From Alphaproteobacteria bacterium (lineage in GTDB: Bacteria > Pseudomonadota > Alphaproteobacteria > Rhodospirillales > WMHbin7), in the NCBI GenBank assembly GCA_015232335.1, contig JADFZV010000020.1:1-56838 (forward strand): a DNA stretch of 56,838 bases. Direction: 5' to 3'. The notes beneath the pieces were generated by a model, which made no database searches, was not told the DNA's origin, and worked only from the letters and a program-made list of their open reading frames with translations. Position 1 is the stretch's first letter, and the number at the start of each line of letters is the position of its first letter. Below are positions 16,252 to 25,697 of the stretch, piece by piece. A program made the translations under genes and the position numbers.

Positions 16252-17927
16252 CCGCTTTTCTGATCGCCAACATGGCGCCCTTGATGTTCGGCGCCCTGGT
16301 CGTCTTTCTGCTGCTGGGCTATCCGGTGGCCTTCGCGCTGGCCGCCAACGGCCTGTTCTTCGGCTTTATCGGCATCGAGCTGGGTCTGCTGACCCCCAGC
16401 CTGCTGCAAGCCCTGCCGCAGCGCATCTTCGGCATCATGTCCAATGATACGCTGCTGGCCATCCCCTTTTTCACCTTCATGGGGCTGATTCTTGAACGCA
16501 GCGGCATGGCTGAGGATTTGCTGGACACCATCGGCCAGTTGTTCGGTACCGTCCGGGGCGGATTGGCCTATGCCGTGATCTTCGTGGGTGCCCTGCTGGC
16601 TGCGACGACTGGCGTGGTTGCCGCCTCAGTGATCTCGATGGGCCTGATCTCGCTGCCCATCATGCTGCGCTATGGCTATGACCGGCGTCTGGCTTCCGGC
16701 GTCATCGCCGCCTCGGGCACTTTGGCGCAGATCATTCCGCCCTCGCTGGTGCTGATCATCATGGCCGATCAGTTGGGCCGTTCGGTGGGCGACATGTATC
16801 AGGGCGCCTTTATTCCCGGCCTGGTGCTGACCGCCATGTATGCTGGTTATGTGATGCTGGTGACCATCGTCAATCCCAAGGCAGCCCCCGCCCTGCCGCC
16901 CGAGGCCCGAACGATCAAGGAAGACGATGGTTCGGCTGGCTATCTTTCCATCGGCGTCATTCTCGCCCTGTGTGTGGGCGCTGTCTGGCTGCTCATGGAT
17001 TATCTGCACCATCCCATTTATGCGATCAGTCTTCCTGTAATCGCGCTCTTTATTCTGGTGACCATCCACAAGGCGATGAAACTGTCGATCATCAGTCGAC
17101 TGGCCCAGCAGGTGGTGATTGTCATGGTGCCGCCACTGGCTCTTATCTTCCTGGTGCTGGGCACGATCTTCCTGGGCATCGCGACCCCGACCGAGGGTGG
17201 CGCCATGGGGGCGGCCGGTGCCCTGATCATGGCCACGGCCAAGCGCAAGCTGTCGATGTCGCTGGTCAAGCAGGCCTTGGACACCACGGCCAAGCTGTCT
17301 TCCTTTGTGCTCTTCATTCTGGTGGGTTCGACCGTGTTTGGCCTGGTCTTCAGGGGTGTTAACGGCGACCTGTGGGTCGAACATCTGCTGATCAACCTGC
17401 CCGGCGGTCAGATCGGCTTTCTGATCGTGGTCAATATCATGGTCTTCGTGCTGGCCTTCTTCCTCGATTTCTTCGAACTGGCCTTCATTGTGGTGCCGCT
17501 TTTGGGGCCGGTGGCCGAGAAGCTGGGGATCGACCTGATCTGGTTCGGCGTTCTTCTGGGTGTCAACATGCAGACCTCGTTCATGCACCCCCCCTTCGGT
17601 TTTGCGCTCTTCTATCTGCGTAGCGTGGCCCCGGCGCAGGATTTCCTGGACCGCGTTACCGGAAAACTGACCCCCAAGGTCACCACCGGCCAGATCTATT
17701 GGGGTGCTGTGCCCTTCGTCTGCATTCAGGTCATCATGGTGGCCCTGGTCATCCTCTTTCCCAATCTGGTTTTAAGCTCGATGGACGCCATCAAGAAGAT
17801 CGATCCCAGCCAGATCGAGATGAACATCGTGCCTGAGGATTACGGAACCCCCGCCTTCGGCGAAGAAAACGCGACCGAAGAGCAAAAGCAAGACGCTCCT
17901 CCTGCCGAGGAGCCAGCGAAGAAATAA
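16248..17927 (+). CDS. TRAP transporter large permease (DctM)
   Basis: The substrate-translocating subunit, 559 residues with about 12-13 membrane segments. It has the canonical motifs SNDTLLAIPFFTFMG, AATTGVVAASVISMG, ASGTLAQIIPPSLVLI, TPTEGGAMGA and NMQTSFMHPPFGFALFYLR. It is about 120 residues longer than a basic DctM because of extra helices in the middle and an acidic cytoplasmic tail (EENATEEQKQ), as in the keto-acid/chloroaromatic subgroup. It overlaps dctQ by 4 bases. The matching binding protein lies just downstream on the opposite strand. Confidence 0.93.
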   Translation: MTAFLIANMAPLMFGALVVFLLLGYPVAFALAANGLFFGFIGIELGLLTPSLLQALPQRIFGIMSNDTLLAIPFFTFMGLILERSGMAEDLLDTIGQLFGTVRGGLAYAVIFVGALLAATTGVVAASVISMGLISLPIMLRYGYDRRLASGVIAASGTLAQIIPPSLVLIIMADQLGRSVGDMYQGAFIPGLVLTAMYAGYVMLVTIVNPKAAPALPPEARTIKEDDGSAGYLSIGVILALCVGAVWLLMDYLHHPIYAISLPVIALFILVTIHKAMKLSIISRLAQQVVIVMVPPLALIFLVLGTIFLGIATPTEGGAMGAAGALIMATAKRKLSMSLVKQALDTTAKLSSFVLFILVGSTVFGLVFRGVNGDLWVEHLLINLPGGQIGFLIVVNIMVFVLAFFLDFFELAFIVVPLLGPVAEKLGIDLIWFGVLLGVNMQTSFMHPPFGFALFYLRSVAPAQDFLDRVTGKLTPKVTTGQIYWGAVPFVCIQVIMVALVILFPNLVLSSMDAIKKIDPSQIEMNIVPEDYGTPAFGEENATEEQKQDAPPAEEPAKK

Positions 17928-17968
17928 GGGCTCCTCGACGCGACAACTGGAAATAGGTAAACAAGATT

Positions 17969-18014
17969 CCTCACCCAGAGGAGCCTGCGGTACGCAGGCG
18001 TCTCGAAGGGTGGG
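17969..18014 (+). repeat. REP-like palindromic element, copy A
   Basis: CCTCACCCAGAGGAG, then the hairpin GCCTGCG-GTA-CGCAGGC, then GTCTCGAAGGGTG. The outer blocks resemble the GAGGAG...GTCTCGAAGGATGAG element that is scattered through many alphaproteobacterial intergenic regions. It is followed 33 bases on by an inverted second copy. Confidence 0.65.
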
Positions 18015-18046
18015 CGACGGAAAAGAACCGAGCATTGACAGATATT

Positions 18047-18086
18047 CATCCTTCGAGACGGGCCTTCGGCCCTCCTCTGGATGAGG
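18047..18086 (-). repeat. REP-like palindromic element, copy B (inverted)
   Basis: Read on the reverse strand: CCTCATCCAGAGGAG, a hairpin GGGCC-GAA-GGCCC, then GTCTCGAAGGATG. The outer blocks match copy A at nearly every base, while the inner stem is entirely different in sequence but still pairs. The two copies together can form a large inverted-repeat structure between the convergent DctM and binding-protein genes. Confidence 0.65.
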
Positions 18087-18106
18087 TGAAAACTAAGGCG
18101 GCACGT

Positions 18107-18139
18107 AAAAAACCCCGCCTCTTTCGAAGCGGGGTTTTT
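18107..18139. terminator. Bidirectional rho-independent terminator
   Basis: AAAAACCCCGC (18108-18118), a 10-base loop, GCGGGGTTTTT (18129-18139). The A-run and T-run flank an 11-bp stem, so it works in both directions. It lies between the convergent DctM and DctP-type genes, 21 bases from the latter's stop. Confidence 0.88.
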
Positions 18140-18160
18140 CGTAAACCGAAGAAGAAAGGC

Positions 18161-19387
<1,227 letters not shown>

Positions 19388-19412
19388 TTAAGGCGATCAC
19401 CTGGCGCTGAGA

Positions 19413-20153
19413 CTAGGTATTACCACTTGGTTTTTGTACCAAAGAAACCCAGCCCGAGGGGCCAAAGGCTTCGAGGGGCTGAAAGCGGGCCTTGTAAGAC
19501 ATCTTGCGGCTTTCGGCGATCCAGTAGCCGAGATAGACATAGGGAAGCCCCAGGCGCTTGGCTTCCTCGATCAGCCACAGAACGATCCTTGTGCCCAGGC
19601 TGCGCTTGGGTTCGAGCGTCTCATAGAAGCTGTAGACGGCGGACAGGCCATCGCTTAAGGCATCGCCCAGGCAGACGCCCTGCAGATGCCCGTCTTGCCC
19701 GCGCATTTCAATCAGGAAGCTTTCGATTGGGCTGTCCTCGACCATCGAACGATAGTCGTAGAAACCCATCAGGGCCATGTCGCTGCCGGAATGGCGCGCA
19801 TCCTGATAGCGCGTGAACAGATGATACTGCTCGCCCGTGGCGCGGGCCGGGCCTCTGACGATGGAAAGTTGCTGGTTGGCCGCCAGATTGCGGCGCATGC
19901 CGCGATCCGGCTTGAAGTCGTCCACCCGAATGCGCACGGGAATGCAGGCCCGGCAGTTGGGGCAGGCCGGGGCGTAGGCGATGGCATGGCTACGCCTAAA
20001 ACCCGCCCGGGAGAGGGCTTCGTGCAGCTTCTTGCCGTCCGGTCCCGCCAGTTCAGTGACCAGCTTGCGCTCGAACCGTCCCTCGAGATAGGGGCAGGGC
20101 AGGGGTGCCGTGGTGTAGAAGAAATGCGGCTGCTTGAGGGCGACATGGTCCAT
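19413..20153 (-). CDS. bpt: Aspartate/glutamate leucyltransferase
   Basis: N-end-rule enzyme that adds Leu from leucyl-tRNA to proteins with N-terminal Asp or Glu, marking them for ClpS/ClpAP degradation in the cytoplasm. The 246-residue product has the conserved Cys cluster ACPNCRACIPVRI, DFKPDRGMRRN, and the transferase block LGYWIAESRKMSYKARFQPLE. Length is normal for the alphaproteobacterial Bpt group, related to eukaryotic Ate1. It is the last gene on the reverse strand after motA-motB-RDD, 44 bases beyond the RDD gene. Confidence 0.93.
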   Translation of the reverse strand: MDHVALKQPHFFYTTAPLPCPYLEGRFERKLVTELAGPDGKKLHEALSRAGFRRSHAIAYAPACPNCRACIPVRIRVDDFKPDRGMRRNLAANQQLSIVRGPARATGEQYHLFTRYQDARHSGSDMALMGFYDYRSMVEDSPIESFLIEMRGQDGHLQGVCLGDALSDGLSAVYSFYETLEPKRSLGTRIVLWLIEEAKRLGLPYVYLGYWIAESRKMSYKARFQPLEAFGPSGWVSLVQKPSGNT

Positions 20154-20197
20154 GGATCAAATATGAAACCAAAAGCCCCGAAATTCCAGAGGGAGGT

Positions 20198-20650
20198 TCA
20201 CCCTCTTTTCATCACGACCAGGGTGGACAGCATGTCGTGGATCAGCCTGCCCTTGGCATTGAACAGGCCGACCAGCAGAATCAGCGGGGTCGCCACCGCG
20301 ACCGTGGCATAGAACAGGAGAACCTGGACGAAAGCCTGCACCATATTGGGTTGCTGCCCTTCGATGGTGGCGACGCCAAGCCCCATCAGGCGCTGTCCCC
20401 AGGTCGATGCCTTGGCTCCGCCCACCAGGAAGGTGTGATAGCAAAGCCCCAGCGAGATGCCCAGGAAGGGCAGGGGCGCCCAGAGAAGCCCCAGAGTGAC
20501 GATGCCCCCCAAGAAAAGCAGAAGGCCGAAGGGAAGCATCAGGAGCAGAATGAAGATCAGGTCGATCAGATAGGCCAGGGAGCGGCGCCACAGGACCCCG
20601 TCGAAGGCCAGCGGGTCGAAACGCCTAGGGCTTGGCAGGTTTTCCGTCAT
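20198..20650 (-). CDS. RDD-family membrane protein
   Basis: About 150 residues. The family-defining region is RRSLAYLIDLIFILLLMLPFG near residue 23, followed by two further hydrophobic segments and the conserved turn TWGQRLMGLGVATIEG. RDD proteins are small multi-pass membrane proteins of poorly known role, some acting as ion antiporters. The ATG at 20650 lies inside motB, 26 bases before its stop, so the gene is translationally coupled to motB. An in-frame start at 20668 is possible but less likely. The tight coupling to a stator gene is the only functional hint. Confidence 0.82.
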   Translation of the reverse strand: MTENLPSPRRFDPLAFDGVLWRRSLAYLIDLIFILLLMLPFGLLLFLGGIVTLGLLWAPLPFLGISLGLCYHTFLVGGAKASTWGQRLMGLGVATIEGQQPNMVQAFVQVLLFYATVAVATPLILLVGLFNAKGRLIHDMLSTLVVMKRG

Positions 20651-21533
20651 TGGTGGGCACCATTTCATGCTCGCGCAGCAACACGATCGAGATGCGGCGG
20701 TTGCGGGCCGAGCGGGGATCGTCCTTCAGCATCGGTTCGCGGTCGGCCTTGCCGATGACCCGGGCCACGCGGCTTTCCGGCATGCCTGAATTGAGCAGGG
20801 CGCGACGGCTGGCCAGGGCGCGCTCGCTCGAAAGCTCCCAGTTGCCGTAATCTGCGCCGCGCGAATAGGGAATGGAATCCGTGTGGCCCGAAATGGCGAT
20901 CTGCTGAGGCATCTGCATCACCACCTTGCCGATCAGTTCCAGAAGCTGGCGCGCCTTGGGCGTCATGGCGGCGGCGCCACTGTCGAACATGGCCTGGCGT
21001 TCGTTGTCCACCAACTGGATACGCAAGCCCTCGGGCGTGTTGTCGAGAAGCACGCTTTCCTTCAGTTGCAGCAGATCGGGGCTGGCCTGAATGGCCTGTC
21101 GGATCACGCGCTGGGCCTCCTTGAAGACCTGCTCCTCCTTCTCGGCCTGCATCTGCTGATATTCCTCGTCGGTCATGCCCGACTGGTCCTGGGGCTTTTC
21201 ATCCTCGGACTTGCCCATCACGGGAGGGGGAAGTTCGAGATTGACCGTGGGGGCAGACGAATTCTGGGGCATCGCCCCTTCCTGCCCCATGACCTGACCG
21301 CCCAGGATGCCTCCGGCGCCGCTGGTGGTGCGGGAAACGGTCTGCGGCGCGAAATAGTTCGAGATGCCCTTCAACTGTTCCTCGGTGACGGCGTTCAGCA
21401 GCCAGAGCAACAGGAAGAAGGCCATCATGGCGGTCACGAAGTCGGCATAGGCCACCTTCCAAGCACCGCCATGCGCGGCGGCATGACCTTTCTTGATCTT
21501 CTTGACAATAATCGGCCTATCGTCGCCCGCCAT
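20625..21533 (-). CDS. motB: Flagellar stator protein MotB
   Basis: The peptidoglycan-anchored half of the proton-driven stator. The single helix YADFVTAMMAFFLLLWLL carries the essential proton-binding Asp31. A plug and linker rich in Gln, Glu and Pro follow. The C-terminal OmpA-like peptidoglycan-binding domain spans about residues 170-290 (AISGHTDSIPY, ELSSERALASRRALL, NRRISIVL). Length 302 is normal. The conserved Asp and lack of sodium-type features point to H+ coupling. It begins 6 bases after motA. Confidence 0.95.
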   Translation of the reverse strand: MAGDDRPIIVKKIKKGHAAAHGGAWKVAYADFVTAMMAFFLLLWLLNAVTEEQLKGISNYFAPQTVSRTTSGAGGILGGQVMGQEGAMPQNSSAPTVNLELPPPVMGKSEDEKPQDQSGMTDEEYQQMQAEKEEQVFKEAQRVIRQAIQASPDLLQLKESVLLDNTPEGLRIQLVDNERQAMFDSGAAAMTPKARQLLELIGKVVMQMPQQIAISGHTDSIPYSRGADYGNWELSSERALASRRALLNSGMPESRVARVIGKADREPMLKDDPRSARNRRISIVLLREHEMVPTNDGKPAKP

Positions 21534-21539
21534 CAGTCA

Positions 21540-22400
21540 TCAATCCGGTGGAACATTGGCTAGATAATCTTCCACTTCCTTGAAACTGGGTTTGACCACG
21601 GAAGGGAGTATCTTGCGGGCGAATTCGATCGAGACCTGCGGCGCATAGCCTTGCATATGGGCCAGCAGCCCGGCCTTAATGCACATCAGATAGGTGCTTT
21701 CGGTTCCGAAGGTCTGTTCCAGCGAGCGACCGAAGGGCGCGAAGAAACCGTAAGAGAGCAACACGCCCATGAACGTGCCGACCAGAGCGCCGCCGATCAG
21801 ATGGCCCAGCACTTCGGGCGGCTCGGTGATCGAGCCCATGGTGTGAATGACGCCCAGCACGGCGGCCACGATGCCCAGTGCGGGCATGGCGTCGGCCATA
21901 TTGCTCATGGCGCCCGAAATCGTGATCAATTCGTGGTGGTGCGCTTCGATCTCGGCATCGATGATGTTTTCCATCTCGTGGGCATTGTTGGTGCCAAGTG
22001 TCAGCAGCCGCAGATAGTCGCAGAGGAACTCGACCAGATGATGATCCTTCGAGAAGCCCGGAAATTTGGTGAACAGAGGGCTTTCCTCGGGCTTTTCGAC
22101 ATGGCTTTCCAGGGCCAGATCGCCCTTGGTCTTGGCCAGCTTGAACAGGGCGTAAAGCATGGCCAGAAGCTCAAGATAACTGGCCTTGGTAAAGCGTGAT
22201 CCCTTGAAGACGGTGCCGATGTTCTTGACCAGCCCCAAAACCACCTGTTTGGGATTGCCAATCATGAAGCTGCCGAAGGCGGCACCTAGAATGATCAAAA
22301 ATTCAAAAGGTTGCCACAGAACGCCGAGATGGCCGCCACCCAGCATATATCCGCCGATGACGGACCCGATGACGACGACAAAGCCAATAATCGCAAACAT
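21540..22400 (-). CDS. motA: Flagellar stator protein MotA
   Basis: The four-helix stator subunit that couples ion flow to torque. Hydrophobic segments include residues 1-20 (FAIIGFVVVIGSVIGGYML), FEFLIILGAAFGSFMIGNP, and the C-terminal pair around MADAMPALGIVAAVLGVIHTMG and GTFMGVLLSYGFFAP with its conserved Pro. The cytoplasmic loop has the charged residues for FliG contact. Length 286 is standard. It heads a reverse-strand operon motA-motB-RDD, possibly extending to bpt. Upstream 22401-22607 separates it from the divergent flavin reductase gene. Confidence 0.95.
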   Translation of the reverse strand: MFAIIGFVVVIGSVIGGYMLGGGHLGVLWQPFEFLIILGAAFGSFMIGNPKQVVLGLVKNIGTVFKGSRFTKASYLELLAMLYALFKLAKTKGDLALESHVEKPEESPLFTKFPGFSKDHHLVEFLCDYLRLLTLGTNNAHEMENIIDAEIEAHHHELITISGAMSNMADAMPALGIVAAVLGVIHTMGSITEPPEVLGHLIGGALVGTFMGVLLSYGFFAPFGRSLEQTFGTESTYLMCIKAGLLAHMQGYAPQVSIEFARKILPSVVKPSFKEVEDYLANVPPD

Positions 22401-22607
22401 CTGATTCGAAGGTCCTTGTGACTTCGCGACGCTAAATCTAGTGTTGCATAGCAGGAATATTCGACCATAGCTTAAGCCAGAGGGAAAAAGAAGCGGGTTT
22501 TCGCACCTGCGTTCTTGCCCGGGGACACGGACCTATCCGAAAGTTCAGTTTCCCCGACTGTTCGAATCAGGTATGAAGGGTTTCCTTCTTGATTTAGAGT
22601 GACGGGC

Positions 22608-23087
22608 ATGGATATCGATTCTCGCAGTTTTCGCAAGGCGTTGGGGTGCTTTGCCACCGGTGTTACGGTGGTTGCCGCCAAGGATGAGCAAAATGTGCCT
22701 TTCGGCGTCACGATCAGCTCCTTTGCCTCGGTCTCGCTTGATCCACCCCTGGTCCTCTTTTGCCTGGGGCTGGACGCGACTTCGGTCGAATCCTTTAGAA
22801 AGGCATCACATTTCTCGGTGAATGTGCTAAGGCACGATCAGCGTGAGCTGTCGATTCGCTTTGCCAGCCGCATGGCCGACAAGTGGAGCGGGACCGATTA
22901 CCATCTGGGCGAGACCAGTGGCGCGCCGGTGTTGTCGCACTGTCTGGCCGTTCTCGAATGCAAGATGGAAAAGCAGTATGTCGAGGGCGATCACGTCTTG
23001 CTGATCGGGCGCGTCTTGCATCTCGATTACGATCCGGGCGGACAGCCTTTGCTGTATTTTCGCGGCAATTACGCGGATATTGCGTAA
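22608..23087 (+). CDS. Flavin reductase-like FMN-binding protein
   Basis: A 159-residue split-barrel protein of the HpaC/flavin-reductase domain family, which supplies reduced flavin to monooxygenases or acts alone. Typical motifs are RKALGCFATGVTVV at the N-terminus, FGVTISSFASVSLDPPLVLF and SVNVLRHDQ, then GDHVLLIGRVLHL and PLLYFRGNY near the end. ATG at 22608 is preferred over the in-frame GTG at 22599. No monooxygenase partner is adjacent. It converges on the penicillin acylase gene with a 10-base gap. Confidence 0.87.
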   Translation: MDIDSRSFRKALGCFATGVTVVAAKDEQNVPFGVTISSFASVSLDPPLVLFCLGLDATSVESFRKASHFSVNVLRHDQRELSIRFASRMADKWSGTDYHLGETSGAPVLSHCLAVLECKMEKQYVEGDHVLLIGRVLHLDYDPGGQPLLYFRGNYADIA

Positions 23088-23097
23088 TACCAGCCGG

Positions 23098-25458
23098 TCA
23101 CTGTGCGGGCCAGAGAATCAGCTCGTTCATCTTTCCTTCTGCGTCGAGCTTCAGGCTTTGGCCATCGCGCCACATGCCGATCAGATCGGCATAGTGCGGT
23201 GAGAAGGGGTTTCCCGACTGGCCGGTGGCGATGATGTAGCGCGAGGCCGAGGGGGTTTTCAGATCGAAAACGGCCCTTAATCCGGCGCCATGGAAATGGC
23301 GGAAGCTGCCAAAGGAAAAACTGCCCCGGTTCAAGCTGAATCCGTCGCCATCCGTATCGATGCTGGGGGCCACCCACTCTTCCGGGATCGGCAGCCGCTC
23401 CAGGATGCCATGCTGGAATTTGGCTTTATGGGCGTCTTTCCAGCGCCAGCGCGACATGTCCTGGCCAAAGTCGCGGCCAAGGCGGCGTAGCGCCTCATCC
23501 AGCGCCCGGGTGATCGTTTCCGGGCAACTCTCCGTCTTGTCCTTGGTGTTGTCGTCGTCACACCAGCCCGCGTTTTCCTGCAGAGCCATTTCGATGACAA
23601 GCGGCTTGATCGCATTGCTCCAGCTATCGAACAGCGGCCCCAATCGGCCCGCAAACAAGATCCGCTGGAGTTCCTCTGCCCAGGCGGAAAAAAGAAGCGG
23701 CTCGCCCAAGTCGCGGGCCATGCTGCCGTCCCAGTCCTTAAGCAGGGCGATCACTTTGCGTCCCTGGTCGCTGGCGGGGTCCGCCGTCATCAGAAGCGGC
23801 TTCAGACGCATGAAGGCCATCGACAGGCTGTCCATCTGATAGGCATTCATGTCGTCCGGACCATGCAAGGGCTTTGCTTCCAGAAGGTCCTTCAAGCGCT
23901 CGGCCCGAAGCGGTTCGGGCCAGGCGCTGGCGAGATGGTGGGGATAGTCAGGACCGACCGGGCGATTGTTGGCGTTGAGCAAGACGCCGTTTTCGGGATT
24001 GATCTGGTGGGGCATGTCGCCAAAGGGGACAAAACCGTTCCAGTCGGCTGTTCCATCGGCTCCGGGGCGCGGCAGATCAGGCGACGCCTTGCCTGGGCGC
24101 AAGGGAATATGGCCCGTCATCTGATAGCCGATCGTCCCGTCCTTGGTGGCATACATGACATGCTGAGGGGGGGCTTGAATGGATTCAAGGGCTGAACGGA
24201 AAGACGCGGCATCGACCGCCTGGCTCATCCTTCGAAAGGCAGCGGCGGTGGTGTCGCTGGCGTTGAGTGCCGTGGAGGCCAGGGCAAGGATGGTTCCCGC
24301 CGGGGCCTCTCTGGCGCCCAGGATATCCGAGACAATCGGACCATGGCGGCTTTCGCGCACCACCAGCACGACATCGCTTTCACCCTTGACGGCGATGGTT
24401 TCGCGTCTGGTGGTAAAGGCCTCCGATCCGCCGGGGGTCAGGTAGCGCAGTTTATCCTGAGGGTCCGGCGTCTCCACGAACAGATCCATGGTGTCGCCAT
24501 TGACGCTGGTAAGGCCCCAGGCGAGATGGTTGTTCTGTCCCAGGAGGACAAAGGGCATGCCGGGGACGGTGGCGCCTTGAATGGAGATGCCGGGCGCTTC
24601 CAGGCTGGCCAGATACCACAGGATCGGGGCTCTGAAACTCAAATGCGGATCATTGGCCAGAAGGGGGGCGCCTGTACTGCTGCGCGCTCCGGATACCACC
24701 CAGGCGTTGGATGCTTGCGATGCTTGACTCTCTGGGGGAAGGGCCGCCAGCAATTGCTGCGCTTCTAGAATAGCTGCGGTCTTTTCCGGGGCGGGAGCAT
24801 TCAGCATGGCCGATAATTGCCCGGCCTTTTCCACCCCCAGCCGTTCGATCAAGCTGAGATTCAGCAACTCATCACGCCAGTTGCCCGCAAGCTGCAAGGC
24901 CATGACACGCCCCCACAGCAGCGAGTCCGATGGCCGCCAGGGCCTTGGCGCAACGCCAGCCAAGAGAAATTCCGGCGGCAAAAGGCGCAACTGTCCGATC
25001 CAGGCATTGATGCCTGCGGCATAGGCGATCAGAATCTGACTTGTCGCTTCGTCCAGACCGGCCATCGAGCTTTCAACCTGCCTCTCCAGCCCAAGGACGC
25101 GAAAGAAGCGGTCATTGCCAAGCCCAGCCTTGCCGGCGATTTCGGAAAGCCTTCCGCTGGCGATGCGCCGCTGCATGTCCATCTGCCACAGCCTGTCTTG
25201 CGCATGGGCATAGCCCAAAGCGAAATAAGCGTCCCGTTCGCTTTGGGCGCGAATAAATGGAATCCCATGATTGTTCCTTGCGATGGTGACCGGCTGGGTC
25301 AATCCCAGCGCCTTGGTTTCACCAGCCGTTTCGGGCAGCGAGGTTTTGAGCCAACGCCACCCGCCCCCGGCCAGGGCCAGGAGGAACAGAACCAGCAGAA
25401 CAAACAGAACCGGCAAGGGGCTGGAACGTCCCCGCCGACCACGACGAAAGAGCGACAT
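23098..25458 (-). CDS. Penicillin acylase-family (Ntn) amidohydrolase
   Basis: A 786-residue precursor that should self-cleave to an alpha-beta heterodimer. A membrane anchor or signal occupies residues 16-34 (PVLFVLLVLFLLALAGG). The family alpha-chain block is RNNHGIPFIRAQSERDAYFALGYAHAQDR. The predicted cleavage site and nucleophile is Ser250 in QAS-NAWVVSG, followed by LLANDPHLSFR and PGMPFVLLGQNNHLAWGLT of the beta chain. Relatives hydrolyse penicillins or acyl-homoserine lactones; the ligand here is unknown. The upstream 25459-25697 gap is shared with a divergent hydrolase gene. Confidence 0.9.
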   Translation of the reverse strand: MSLFRRGRRGRSSPLPVLFVLLVLFLLALAGGGWRWLKTSLPETAGETKALGLTQPVTIARNNHGIPFIRAQSERDAYFALGYAHAQDRLWQMDMQRRIASGRLSEIAGKAGLGNDRFFRVLGLERQVESSMAGLDEATSQILIAYAAGINAWIGQLRLLPPEFLLAGVAPRPWRPSDSLLWGRVMALQLAGNWRDELLNLSLIERLGVEKAGQLSAMLNAPAPEKTAAILEAQQLLAALPPESQASQASNAWVVSGARSSTGAPLLANDPHLSFRAPILWYLASLEAPGISIQGATVPGMPFVLLGQNNHLAWGLTSVNGDTMDLFVETPDPQDKLRYLTPGGSEAFTTRRETIAVKGESDVVLVVRESRHGPIVSDILGAREAPAGTILALASTALNASDTTAAAFRRMSQAVDAASFRSALESIQAPPQHVMYATKDGTIGYQMTGHIPLRPGKASPDLPRPGADGTADWNGFVPFGDMPHQINPENGVLLNANNRPVGPDYPHHLASAWPEPLRAERLKDLLEAKPLHGPDDMNAYQMDSLSMAFMRLKPLLMTADPASDQGRKVIALLKDWDGSMARDLGEPLLFSAWAEELQRILFAGRLGPLFDSWSNAIKPLVIEMALQENAGWCDDDNTKDKTESCPETITRALDEALRRLGRDFGQDMSRWRWKDAHKAKFQHGILERLPIPEEWVAPSIDTDGDGFSLNRGSFSFGSFRHFHGAGLRAVFDLKTPSASRYIIATGQSGNPFSPHYADLIGMWRDGQSLKLDAEGKMNELILWPAQ

Positions 25459-25697
25459 AAGGTTTTGGAACCGTCAGTATTTCTAAAGGGTGGGCGACGA
25501 TACTCTTTCGCCCGCCTAGCTGAAAGCCCCGAATCTTCAAAAAGCTAAAACAATTTATTAACAACGCGTTACAAAACTATCTTTGTGTGTTTAATTATAT
25601 AAATACGCAAATGATTGCTGCGGATTGCTTCCTTCCGATTCCTTCCAGCCCTATAATCGGTGGGCAAACGGAACAGGCAACGGTACAGGAAATGAAA
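25459..25697. other. Divergent AT-rich intergenic region
   Basis: The gap between the acylase (reverse) and alpha/beta hydrolase (forward) starts is AT-rich, especially 25540-25610 (repeated TTTAAT/TTATATAAAT tracts). It must hold promoters for both genes, but I cannot pick a -35/-10 pair with good spacing. I see no gene in it. Confidence 0.4.

Noticed and set aside
17928..18160. Open reading through 18035-19303 on the forward strand, opposite the TRAP receptor
   Set aside because: A shadow of the receptor gene that also runs through the terminator and the REP-like element; no domain in its translation.
22550..22580. GTTCGAATC, resembling a tRNA T-arm
   Set aside because: No acceptor or anticodon stems surround it; not a tRNA.
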